DNA of 64,000 nt from the NCBI RefSeq assembly GCF_029436685.1, contig NZ_JAROCY010000011.1, positions 117,170-181,169 of the forward strand. Reading direction: 5' to 3'. A program made the position numbers and the translations under genes. The notes under the pieces are model-generated. The model was given only the letters and a program-made list of their open reading frames with translations. It made no database searches and was not told the DNA's origin. Shown in pieces: positions 58,028 to 64,000 of this stretch (position 1 is the first letter of the stretch; every line of letters starts with the position of its first letter). This DNA comes from Novosphingobium cyanobacteriorum (GTDB lineage: Bacteria > Pseudomonadota > Alphaproteobacteria > Sphingomonadales > Sphingomonadaceae).

Positions 58028-58160
58028 GGGGTGCATGGGCGAAAACCCATGGCCATAGGAATGGCGGAAATGCTGGGGTGAATTGCAGCGATAGTGCAGG
58101 CAAGTGCATTGACCGACACTGAAAGCCACCGTAATGTGTGGGGAAAGGTGTGGGGAATCC

Positions 58161-59459
58161 ATGGGCAAGCTTACGTCAACCAAGGTGAAAGCCGCCAAGC
58201 CGGGCAAGGGCGCAGACGGTCAGCCGACCAAGCAAATTCTGGTGGACGGCGAAGGCCTGATGCTGGTGGTCGCACCGACTGGTGCCCGCAATTGGATGTT
58301 GCGGATCAAGGTGGACGGCAAGCGCCGGGACATTGGCCTAGGCTCTGTCGATGATGGCGCTGGAGCGAACGCCTTTGCCGCTGGCGACAAGCGCCTTGAT
58401 GATACCCCCTTGATGCTGCGCAAGCGCCTGACGCTGGCGGAGGCCCGCGAAAAGGCGGCGGCGCTGCGCAAGCTGGCGAAGGCTGGTGGCGATCCTGTAA
58501 CAGAGCGCGACCGCGAACGGGTGAAGGTGCCGACCTTTGCGCAAGCCATGAAGGATGCGCACGAAGCCCTGAAGTCCGGCTGGAGCGACAAGACTGCCAA
58601 GGCCTTCCTTGCCTCACTGGAGGAATACGCGGTGCCCAAGCTGGGCGGGATGCGCGTTGACCTGATCGACGGCGCGAACGTGATTGCCGCCCTGGCCCCG
58701 ATCTGGACGGATAAGCCGGTCATGGCGCGCAAGGTGCGGAGCCGGATCGGGCAGGTGCTGGCGTTCGCCAAGGCGCGCGGCTGGCGCAGGGATGCGCTGC
58801 CCGATGCCCGCGAGCTCCGCACCGGCCTCGCCAAGCAGGATCAAGGCAAGAACTTCGCCGCGATGCCCTTCGCAGAGGTGCCGGCCTTCCTCGCTGGCGA
58901 ACTAGGCAAGGACGCGACGGCCAGCCGGTTCGCGGTGCTGTTCACGATCTTGACCGCTGCCCGTTCCGGTGAGGTGCGCAACGCCACTTGGGAGCAAATC
59001 GACTTGGAGGCGCGGACTTGGACCCGCCCCGCCTCCATGATGAAAATGGCGAAGGGGCACGTTGTCACCCTGTCGGACGCTGCCGTGGCGTTGCTGGAGC
59101 GTTGGAACCCGGACAAGGCCCTGCGCACCGGGCTGATGTTCGCTGGCGTGAAGGGAGGGCCGCTGTCAGATATGTCTCTGACCAAGGCCCTCCGGACGGC
59201 TGGCCGCGTCGAAACGGTGCACGGCTTCCGGTCTGCCTTCCGTGACTGGGCGGCCGAACGGATGCCGACCATTCCGGCCATGGTGGCCGAGATGGCGCTG
59301 GCCCACAAAGTCGGTACCGCGACCGAACAAGCTTACCTGCGGAGCGATCTGCGAGACATGCGCCGCGCGCTGATGGAGGCGTGGGGAAGGTTTGCTGCGC
59401 CTTCGCTGTCCGGCGTGGCCGAGAACGTCACCTCATTGCGAACTGCAGCCACTAGCTAA
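58161..59459 (+). CDS. Tyrosine-type site-specific integrase
   Basis: A 432-residue P4-like integrase. The N-terminal arm-binding domain (about 1-95, DUF4102 type, with GLMLVVAPTGARNWMLRIKVDGKRRDIGLG at 34-63) is followed by a core-binding domain (about 125-225) and the catalytic domain. Catalytic residues are Arg268 (TAARSGEVRN), His354-x-x-Arg357 (HGFRSAFRDWA), a later His in LAHKVG and nucleophile Tyr392 (EQAYLRSD). It probably moves the island that follows. The start MGKLTSTKVKAAKPGKG with a GGGGAA site is preferred. Confidence 0.93.
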   Translation: MGKLTSTKVKAAKPGKGADGQPTKQILVDGEGLMLVVAPTGARNWMLRIKVDGKRRDIGLGSVDDGAGANAFAAGDKRLDDTPLMLRKRLTLAEAREKAAALRKLAKAGGDPVTERDRERVKVPTFAQAMKDAHEALKSGWSDKTAKAFLASLEEYAVPKLGGMRVDLIDGANVIAALAPIWTDKPVMARKVRSRIGQVLAFAKARGWRRDALPDARELRTGLAKQDQGKNFAAMPFAEVPAFLAGELGKDATASRFAVLFTILTAARSGEVRNATWEQIDLEARTWTRPASMMKMAKGHVVTLSDAAVALLERWNPDKALRTGLMFAGVKGGPLSDMSLTKALRTAGRVETVHGFRSAFRDWAAERMPTIPAMVAEMALAHKVGTATEQAYLRSDLRDMRRALMEAWGRFAAPSLSGVAENVTSLRTAATS

Positions 59460-59529
59460 GGGGTGGCTTGAACCCGGGCCCGCCTGTCCCCTATCCCATG
59501 CGCTTGCCATTAAAGCAGGGGGAAGACCG

Positions 59530-59739
59530 GTGGACCATTTCAACTGGGCAATGCTTATCCCATTGGTAGGGGCAGTCTACGTCGGGGCGAAGGGGCTCGA
59601 CGAACTGGCAAAGCTGAACAGGCAAATTGAGAACGTGAGATTCTGGCTAGGCGAGCTGGATAAGCGCCAGGAGAAAATCCAGAGCCACCTCTGGGACATT
59701 AAGCATTCGGTGAAGCGGGATCAGGGCGCGGACTACTAA
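59530..59739 (+). CDS. Small membrane/coiled-coil protein paired with DUF3800
   Basis: A 69-residue protein from GTG 59530, which has a strong AGGGGGAAG site in front. A short hydrophobic segment (about 5-21, WAMLIPLVGAVYVGAKG) is followed by an amphipathic coiled coil (ELAKLNRQIENVRFWLGELD). No family recognised. The next gene starts three bases after its stop, so the two are almost certainly co-translated. The frame is open further upstream, but the longer versions begin inside the integrase gene. Confidence 0.6.
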   Translation: MDHFNWAMLIPLVGAVYVGAKGLDELAKLNRQIENVRFWLGELDKRQEKIQSHLWDIKHSVKRDQGADY

Positions 59740-59742
59740 CGC

Positions 59743-60471
59743 ATGCCGATAGTGCCCCACCCGGAGGAGATCCCGTCGCTGTCGTTCTTTGGGGACGCAA
59801 GCAGCCGAGACCGCTCGTACATGATCGCTGGTGGCTTTGCTGTCGCGGGCAATCGCATCAGAGAGATCGAAGACACCATCGCCACCTTGCGGGACGACGC
59901 CGGAATACGGTCTGAATTTCACTGGGCGGATTACCGTGGTGGCAGGCGAAAGGCCGGCTACGAGAGCCTGATCGACTATGCGTTTCAGCTAATCAACCAG
60001 CGCAATGCAGCGCTGCACGTGATTGTCGCAAAGTTCGACGCTTTTGACCACAAGGCCAAGGAGGGAGAGAACAAGGACACGTCAGTCAACAAGATGTACT
60101 TCCAGTTGCTCCTACACAGGGTGGCACGGTTCTACGGTCAGAAACGAGCAATCCACGTCCGCTTGGACCAAGGCAACGACTCGAGAGACATCTGCGCCAT
60201 GAGAAACCAGCTCTGCGCGAAGGCCTACAACCACTACCACACCAAACCGAATTGTGTGCGGTCTATCGAGCCAGTTTGCTCAAAGCGCGTTGGCATAGTT
60301 CAGATGGCTGACGTGATCGTTGGCGCAATCGCGGCTAAGCGTAACGAGGTGCAACACACTTCGCCGAAAGGTGAACTTGCCGACTATGTTCTGAAAGCAT
60401 CCGGTCGGGCATCGTGGCACACTGACACTTCGTTCAGTGCTCGGTTCTTAACCGTATGGCACCACAAATAG
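59743..60471 (+). CDS. DUF3800 family protein
   Basis: A 242-residue protein of the DUF3800 group. The N-terminus SLSFFGDASSRDRSYMIAGGFA is the family's first motif (an Asp at the start of an RNase-H-like strand), SEFHWADYRGGRRKAGYESL is the second, the central RAIHVRLDQGNDS contributes a further acidic strand, and VGIVQMADVIVGAIAAKRN is the conserved QxADxxxGA helix. Members are suspected nucleases often found in mobile and defence regions; the activity is not established. Base composition is visibly lower in GC than the core genes, consistent with transfer. Confidence 0.82.
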   Translation: MPIVPHPEEIPSLSFFGDASSRDRSYMIAGGFAVAGNRIREIEDTIATLRDDAGIRSEFHWADYRGGRRKAGYESLIDYAFQLINQRNAALHVIVAKFDAFDHKAKEGENKDTSVNKMYFQLLLHRVARFYGQKRAIHVRLDQGNDSRDICAMRNQLCAKAYNHYHTKPNCVRSIEPVCSKRVGIVQMADVIVGAIAAKRNEVQHTSPKGELADYVLKASGRASWHTDTSFSARFLTVWHHK

Positions 60472-60476
60472 GTCCC

Positions 60477-60541
60477 CTGTAGCCCTATCCCGAGGGCTGG
60501 CCTCGGGCACGGCTGTCCTAGCCAGCGTATTCAGGCTACAG
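60477..60541. repeat. Three-way-junction inverted-repeat element
   Basis: The closing stem CTGTAGCC (60477-60484) pairs with GGCTACAG (60534-60541), eight perfect pairs. It encloses a perfect 7-pair hairpin CCCGAGG-GCTGG-CCTCGGG (60489-60507) and a 4-pair hairpin GGCT-GTCCT-AGCC (60511-60523). The result is a compact cloverleaf-like fold of 65 bases just after the DUF3800 gene. It could be a terminator, a structured RNA, or a recombination site. Confidence 0.6.
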
Positions 60542-60639
60542 AGGCCTGATCCGGATATAGTCTGCGTGCGACGTGATCGCAACGACATAAGGATCGCTTT
60601 ATGTCAGGCTCAGGCAGCCCCAGTTGAGCGGCTCGCGGC

Positions 60640-60831
60640 CTAGCTCTTTATCGCCTGAACCACCAGCCGCCGGATGGCCTCAGGCCTCGATAGCGCTCCG
60701 GGCTCGGTTTCTCGCCACCGGTCCAGCATATCCAACTCGTCGGCTGGCATCCGCACCAGAACGCCCACTTGCCTACCGCCGGCATAGGGGCGCCCCCTCT
60801 TTTTTGGGATATCCCGTATTGACTCATCCAT
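60640..60831 (-). CDS. Ribbon-helix-helix regulator
   Basis: A 63-residue DNA-binding protein. After a basic N-terminus (KKRGRPYAGGRQ), the strand VGVLVRMP and helices ADELDMLDRWRE and SRPEAIRRLVVQAI follow the ribbon-helix-helix pattern of Arc/CopG-type proteins. It is likely a repressor of its own gene and of the divergent operon starting at 60918, because paired GGATATCC sites lie across its start. No toxin gene adjoins it on the same strand. Confidence 0.75.
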   Translation of the reverse strand: MDESIRDIPKKRGRPYAGGRQVGVLVRMPADELDMLDRWRETEPGALSRPEAIRRLVVQAIKS

Positions 60832-60846
60832 GATTAACGGATATCC
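60806..60846. promoter_or_regulatory. Paired GGATATCC operator sites
   Basis: The palindromes GGGATATCCC (60806-60815) and GGATATCC (60839-60846) are 32 bases apart centre to centre, about three helical turns. They flank the start codon of the ribbon-helix-helix gene and lie in the divergent promoter region. A related CGGATAT half-site occurs at about 60555. Confidence 0.55.
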
Positions 60847-60917
60847 CCAAATGCGAAGCGGCGCAAGAGTACCAATCTCGCGCCGCTCCTGACCAATCCG
60901 ATCACAGGAGATCGAAA

Positions 60918-61406
60918 ATGGCTGAGTTCACCCATAATTTCTCTGGCGACGCGCGCCAGCCCGGTCTCAACAGTTTCGTCGTGCATACGAGCGCGCCAGC
61001 CGAGTGCATCGTCCACGAAGTCTTGGATGACGGAAGCGCACCTCATCTGCGCGCGGGTGACTTCGCTATCGTGGACCCGACAGATTGTGAGCCATTGAGC
61101 GGCGAGCTCTTCCTTGTGGAATGGAAAAGTCGTCGTGGTGCTCGCCGTGTTGTGGAGATCAAGGCGTGCGAGGGCCTATTCCGCTCGCCAGGCGAGTCAA
61201 AGGCCAGCCTGCGAAACAGTTGGGGGATGGAATGGCGCCAGCCGGTCTATGATCTTAACGGCGCTGTCGATCGGGTTCAGCGCTGGTTCGACGGGCCCTA
61301 CAATGAGGCCGGAGCGCGTGACCGAATTGTGGGGCGCGTCGTTGGGATCCTTGCTCCAGACTTTCGCCTCGCTTTGGCGCCGGTCGGACAGGGGAGGGAC
61401 GCGTGA
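60918..61406 (+). CDS. S24/LexA-like domain protein without HTH
   Basis: A 162-residue protein beginning after a perfect AGGAG site. The stretch GSAPHLRAGDFAIVDP resembles the Ser-x-x-P-x-L-x-x-GD segment of S24 (LexA/CI C-terminal) peptidases. It continues LSGELFLVEWKSRRGARRVVEIK and closes with IVGRVVGILAPDF, also found at the end of that fold. The usual catalytic Ser-Met is GSA here, and no DNA-binding domain is present, so self-cleavage is doubtful. First gene of a coupled set; its stop overlaps the next start (TGATG). Confidence 0.55.
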   Translation: MAEFTHNFSGDARQPGLNSFVVHTSAPAECIVHEVLDDGSAPHLRAGDFAIVDPTDCEPLSGELFLVEWKSRRGARRVVEIKACEGLFRSPGESKASLRNSWGMEWRQPVYDLNGAVDRVQRWFDGPYNEAGARDRIVGRVVGILAPDFRLALAPVGQGRDA

Positions 61407-61846
61407 TGGATCGCCGAACCTTCATCGCCGCAACGTCCACAGCTTTGCTAGCTCCAGCTGCGGCCGCGGGCTCGCCTGCTGGTGAGACGGCATTTGCCAC
61501 CGATCCCGACGCTGCCATCCTCAACGCATGGCAGCGCCGCGTTGCCGCCTACGCGGTGATCAACAGCGAAACGCTTGGGCCGAGTGACAAGGCTGCCGAC
61601 CCACACTGGCATATTGTCGACGAGTGCGACAAGCTGATCCAGAGCACGGTGGCCAAGACGCCGCTCGGGATCGAAACGCAGATATGGGTCGCGCTCCACA
61701 ACAGTGCCGCTTACGTGCTGGACGAGGAAAACGCGATCCTGCGCATGGACCTCGAATACGTCGCCCAGCACACCGACGACTTCGACTGGGCCGCCATGCC
61801 GATGGTGGCTGCTCTCCGCTCGCTGCGGGCTATGGGAGATGCGTGA
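61406..61846 (+). CDS. Hypothetical exported protein of the island
   Basis: A 146-residue protein with an N-terminal signal (MDRRTFIAATSTALLAPAAA) resembling a weak Tat-type or Sec leader: Arg-Arg is followed by Thr-Phe-Ile, but the full S-R-R-x-F-L-K motif is absent. The mature part is acidic and helical (ILNAWQRRVAAYAVINSE, ENAILRMDLEYVAQHTDDF). No family recognised. Start overlaps the previous stop and its stop overlaps the next small start, both as TGATG. Confidence 0.6.
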   Translation: MDRRTFIAATSTALLAPAAAAGSPAGETAFATDPDAAILNAWQRRVAAYAVINSETLGPSDKAADPHWHIVDECDKLIQSTVAKTPLGIETQIWVALHNSAAYVLDEENAILRMDLEYVAQHTDDFDWAAMPMVAALRSLRAMGDA

Positions 61847-61971
61847 TGGCAAAGCACCGTTTGCCTAGACAGCGGGAGAGAGCCCCGGCGAACCTGTCGA
61901 GCGCCTGGGCGAAGTGCGACCGGGGCTCGAGTAGCCTTAGCGGTCGAAACTCACCGCTTGGCAGGTTCTGA
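61846..61971 (+). CDS. Very small hypothetical ORF
   Basis: A 41-residue basic peptide (MAKHRLPRQRERAPANLSSA...) whose ATG overlaps the previous stop as TGATG. The coupling is the only support for it. Just downstream (61981-62008) GCAGGC and GCCTGC enclose an inner CCGG/CCGG stem, a hairpin that may end the unit starting at 60918. Confidence 0.35.
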   Translation: MAKHRLPRQRERAPANLSSAWAKCDRGSSSLSGRNSPLGRF

Positions 61972-62031
61972 AACAGGGGGGCAGGCCGGTTAAGGCCGGC
62001 ATGCCTGCTCGAACGGCGATCGGACATCCCA

Positions 62032-62622
62032 ATGGGGCAAATTCCGAAACCATCTCCATGGTCGCCACCACAGCCTGCGTTCAGGGCGAGTTCCGATGGC
62101 TCCCACAACTTTCGGGCTAGCCTCGCGTTATCGCAGAGCTTTTCCGAGGCTCCGTGGTGGCAAGAACTGTACTGCAGAGCTTTTCCCACGCTCGTTAGTG
62201 CTGTGAGCGTCCATGACGACGGCTGGGCCCAGCGCGGCGGAATTGATCGTGTCCTGACCTTGGCTTGCGGTCGAGTCTATACAGTCGACGAGAAGGTTAG
62301 AACGCACGACTGGCCGGACATCCTTCTTGAGCAATGGAGCGATGAGGCCAGGCGCTCTCCCGGCTGGGTCCAAAAGCCGATCGCATGTGACTTCATCGCG
62401 TATGCGTTTGCGCCCAGCCGACGCTGCTATTTGCTACCCGTGGGCCTGCTACAGCGGGCATGGCGAATGCATGGCCGAGCTTGGCTTTCATGCCATGGCC
62501 AACGCCGGGCACGAAACCTTGGCTACGTATCCACTAGCGTCCCAGTCCCGATCGACGAGCTGATGCAGGGCATGATTGACGCCATGTTGGTTGTGCCGGC
62601 TGGTGCGGATGGAACGAAGTGA
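62032..62622 (+). CDS. Hypothetical protein with possible PD-(D/E)XK-like core
   Basis: A 196-residue protein of no firmly recognised family. The segment GGIDRVLTLACGRVYTVDEKVR has the Asp-x(14)-Asp-Glu-Lys spacing of PD-(D/E)XK nuclease cores, followed by a Trp-rich helix (WPDILLEQWSDE) and CDFIAYAFAPSRRCYLLPVGLL, reminiscent of the later strand and helix of such folds. This is pattern reading only. The stop overlaps a GTG start of a short ORF. Confidence 0.5.
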   Translation: MGQIPKPSPWSPPQPAFRASSDGSHNFRASLALSQSFSEAPWWQELYCRAFPTLVSAVSVHDDGWAQRGGIDRVLTLACGRVYTVDEKVRTHDWPDILLEQWSDEARRSPGWVQKPIACDFIAYAFAPSRRCYLLPVGLLQRAWRMHGRAWLSCHGQRRARNLGYVSTSVPVPIDELMQGMIDAMLVVPAGADGTK

Positions 62623-62729
62623 GTACGGATGGGACGGGGATAGGCCGGCCAGCCGACAAGCACGACACTCCGACGCGCTTCCCCATTGCAATTCGGAGCC
62701 GCCAACGGAGGGCGGGGTGGTTGAAATGA
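62619..62729 (+). CDS. Tiny coupled ORF
   Basis: A 36-residue frame from GTG 62619, which overlaps the previous stop (GTGA). It ends at a TGA that overlaps the next ATG (ATGA). The product is basic (ending RSRQRRAGWLK) and has no known relative. The double overlap suggests translation through it, even if the peptide itself has no function. Confidence 0.3.
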   Translation: MSTDGTGIGRPADKHDTPTRFPIAIRSRQRRAGWLK

Positions 62730-63340
62730 TCATGGCGCGTCAGGCGCTAGCTGAACTGGTGACGCCAGGTGGGACGCTCCGGGAAGCAGCCTCATTTCTT
62801 TGCGAACAATGCTACGAGTTACGGTTGCACGGATGGGCATTCATAAACGCCGATCATTTGACGCTCGTGCCTCATCACCTCTGGCCGATCTTAATGTGGG
62901 TGGCGCTTCCCGATGAAACCGGGGCGGTCCATTTCCAAAACGAGCATTCGACCATCGTCGGAAACTGGCCCGACGGGCGCCTTTCTTATGTCGGTAACTC
63001 TGGGAAGGCCGGGGCCGAACGACTCGACATCCAAGGGCTTCGGTTCGATCGAGAAGAGCTTGCATCACTGAAGGACATGGCGCGCAAATGGCACTCTGAG
63101 GTGCTTGATGCTAGTGTTAGTTGTCCCCCAGCGGACGGCTCCGCCAAGGTAACACCGGTACTTTCTGAAGCAGCGTTGAAAAGCTGGTGGAGAAAGCTTC
63201 CCGACCAGTTGAAGGTCCAGGACGTCGATCGGGTCCTTTGGCCATTGTGCCGGAAAGATCATCCTGACCACTTAGTCGCGAGGAGCCGCGTCCGGAAACT
63301 TGCCCCTAATAGAAAAACTGGACCTAGATCAAAGCCTTAG
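62726..63340 (+). CDS. Hypothetical island protein
   Basis: A 204-residue protein of unknown function. The N-terminal part (about 1-105) has LHGWAFINADHLTLVPHHLW and WVALPDETGAVHF; the C-terminal 50 residues (ALKSWWRKLPDQLKVQDVDR to RSRVRKLAPNRKTGPRSKP) resemble a helical, basic tail seen in other alphaproteobacterial island proteins and may bind DNA. I start it at ATG 62726 because of the ATGA overlap and a GGAGG-rich stretch ahead; the frame is open back to 62576 and a start at 62609 is possible. Confidence 0.5.
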   Translation: MIMARQALAELVTPGGTLREAASFLCEQCYELRLHGWAFINADHLTLVPHHLWPILMWVALPDETGAVHFQNEHSTIVGNWPDGRLSYVGNSGKAGAERLDIQGLRFDREELASLKDMARKWHSEVLDASVSCPPADGSAKVTPVLSEAALKSWWRKLPDQLKVQDVDRVLWPLCRKDHPDHLVARSRVRKLAPNRKTGPRSKP

Positions 63341-63345
63341 GGCCT

Positions 63346-63396
63346 ATTGCGCCGCGAAATGACGGCGCAAATGCGGCGCAATTGGACGGCGCAATT
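63346..63396. repeat. Cluster of GGCGCAA boxes
   Basis: Three direct copies, GGCGCAAAT (63364-63372), GGCGCAATT (63375-63383) and GGCGCAATT (63388-63396), follow an inverted copy ATTGCGCC (63346-63353). They lie 50-100 bases before the HTH gene at 63448 and look like multiple binding sites for a regulator or an excisionase. Confidence 0.6.
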
Positions 63397-63447
63397 CTGC
63401 CCAAACAACATAGCCCCATGTCCAATGATGGTCATGGAGTTACACCG

Positions 63448-63630
63448 ATGCACATCCCAGCCGAGCCGTTGGCCTATAGCGTGGCAGACGCCTGCCGCGT
63501 TTCCACCCTCTGCAAATCGCAAATCTACAACATGATCCGTTCAGGAAAGCTGGAAGCTCGAAAGCTGGGCCGCCGCACCCTGATCCCCGCTGCCAGCCTG
63601 CGCGCTCTGATCGAGGGAGGGGCGGCATGA
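63448..63630 (+). CDS. Excisionase-type helix-turn-helix protein
   Basis: A 60-residue MerR/Xis-like winged-helix protein: YSVADACRVSTLCKSQIYNMI is the helix-turn-helix, and SGKLEARKLGRRTLIPAASLRALI is the wing and last helix. Such proteins act as recombination directionality factors or as DNA-binding regulators in mobile elements. The start MHIPAEPLAYSV has GGAG nine bases before. Its stop overlaps the next start (ATGA). The GGCGCAA boxes just upstream are plausible binding sites. Confidence 0.8.
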   Translation: MHIPAEPLAYSVADACRVSTLCKSQIYNMIRSGKLEARKLGRRTLIPAASLRALIEGGAA

Positions 63631-63860
63631 AAGTGGCGGCCCTTTACGACCAGCTTGACCGGCTGGAGAACGCAACGCGCTGCGCCGGCGATCTGGCGCA
63701 GGAAGCTCCAGCGCAATTCCAAATCGCGGTTGCCGAGGTCGTCTCTGTTTTGCTGGAGGTGACACGTTCCGCCAAGGCTTTGCTTGACAGGCAATTGCAC
63801 GACGAAGTCTGTCGCGCAGTCGCTGCCGACCGGCTGGCTAACGATCGTGGGGTGTCGTGA
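63627..63860 (+). CDS. Small helical hypothetical protein
   Basis: A 77-residue, largely alpha-helical protein (ALYDQLDRLENATRCAGDLA, AVAEVVSVLLEVTRSAKALL) with no recognised domain. It overlaps the HTH gene by four bases and is therefore probably translated with it. The next frame begins with a GTG overlapping its stop and is cut short by the insertion sequence. Confidence 0.5.
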   Translation: MKVAALYDQLDRLENATRCAGDLAQEAPAQFQIAVAEVVSVLLEVTRSAKALLDRQLHDEVCRAVAADRLANDRGVS

Positions 63861-63901
63861 ACCATGCCCCGCATAAAGTGTCAATCGGCGTTCAAAGTTG
63901 A
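63857..63901 (+). pseudogene. Start of a coupled gene interrupted by the insertion sequence
   Basis: GTG 63857 overlaps the preceding stop (GTGA) and encodes MNHAPHK before the apparent end of the inserted element at 63879, after which the frame soon stops. It follows the pattern of overlapping starts seen throughout the island, so it may be the 5' end of a disrupted gene. Identity unknown. Confidence 0.25.
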
Positions 63902-64000
63902 CCCCCTGATCGGCGCGTAAAACTGACCCCCCTATCGGTCTGGCAGGCGGTTATCCCGGTAGTCCATGGGAGGGGCCCGCGCATGCCGTCGCGCGCCGTC
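63879..64000 (+). mobile_element. Left end of an IS21-family-like insertion sequence
   Basis: From TGTCAATCGGCG the sequence shows repeated units, AAAGTTGACCCCCTGATCGG and then AAAACTGACCCCCCTATCGG. This is the multiple-terminal-repeat layout of IS21-family ends, which start with TG. The transposase genes (istA, istB) would lie beyond the window. It interrupts the small gene cluster at 63448-63860. Confidence 0.65.

Noticed and set aside
57990..58030. Complete tRNA gene at the integrase boundary
   Set aside because: Only a 3'-end-like segment is visible; no D-arm, anticodon arm or matching acceptor strand can be drawn.

Overview
The window is a high-GC alphaproteobacterial chromosome segment. 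Gene content and order (trpE-ppiD / tpiA-secG-pyrG, ahcY-divL-tsaE-amgK-murU-addB-addA-trxA, secA) and protein style point to the Sphingomonadales, most probably Novosphingobium or a close relative. That placement is inferred from gene families; no database comparison was possible.

Positions 1-43,600 are core chromosome. They hold tryptophan synthesis (trpE, cut by the window edge), periplasmic folding (ppiD), glycolysis (tpiA), secretion (secG, secA), CTP synthesis (pyrG), a Crp/Fnr regulator, an orphan BrnA-like antitoxin, and a small heat-shock gene with a possible RNA thermometer. Further on are glutaredoxin, a nitrilase-family amidase, tRNA-Arg(CCT), an RTX protein beside a LuxR-type regulator, a diguanylate cyclase with a GGEKF signature, ftsB, a phospholipase D family gene, folE, several exported enzymes, peroxiredoxin and ahcY. 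A tightly overlapping run follows: divL (tyrosine in place of the phospho-histidine), tsaE, the AmgK/MurU peptidoglycan-recycling pair, addB and addA, with trxA close behind. After it come an M28 peptidase, a minus-strand block (IMPase, GST, argJ, acyltransferase), a TonB-domain protein, and a small exported ORF whose stop codon lies in an intrinsic terminator just upstream of secA.

Positions 43,780-57,514 form a three-gene operon with overlapping stops and starts: a TpsB/FhaC-type outer-membrane transporter, a 2,948-residue TpsA-like beta-helix exoprotein with an unusually glycine-rich first half, and an exported 1,041-residue CHAT-domain protein (caspase-like His/Cys pair). It looks like a two-partner secretion system with a dedicated protease and is the most interesting system here. 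A PilZ-like gene follows.

From about 58,000 to the end is a mobile accessory region. It starts with a tyrosine integrase beside a possible tRNA-3'-end att remnant. Then come a small membrane/coiled-coil protein with a DUF3800 protein, a 65-nt three-way-junction inverted-repeat element, a ribbon-helix-helix regulator with paired operators, a translationally coupled set of small unknown genes, a possible PD-(D/E)XK-like protein, and an excisionase-type HTH protein preceded by repeated GGCGCAA boxes. The window ends inside the left end of an apparent IS21-family insertion. No rRNA or CRISPR array was seen.
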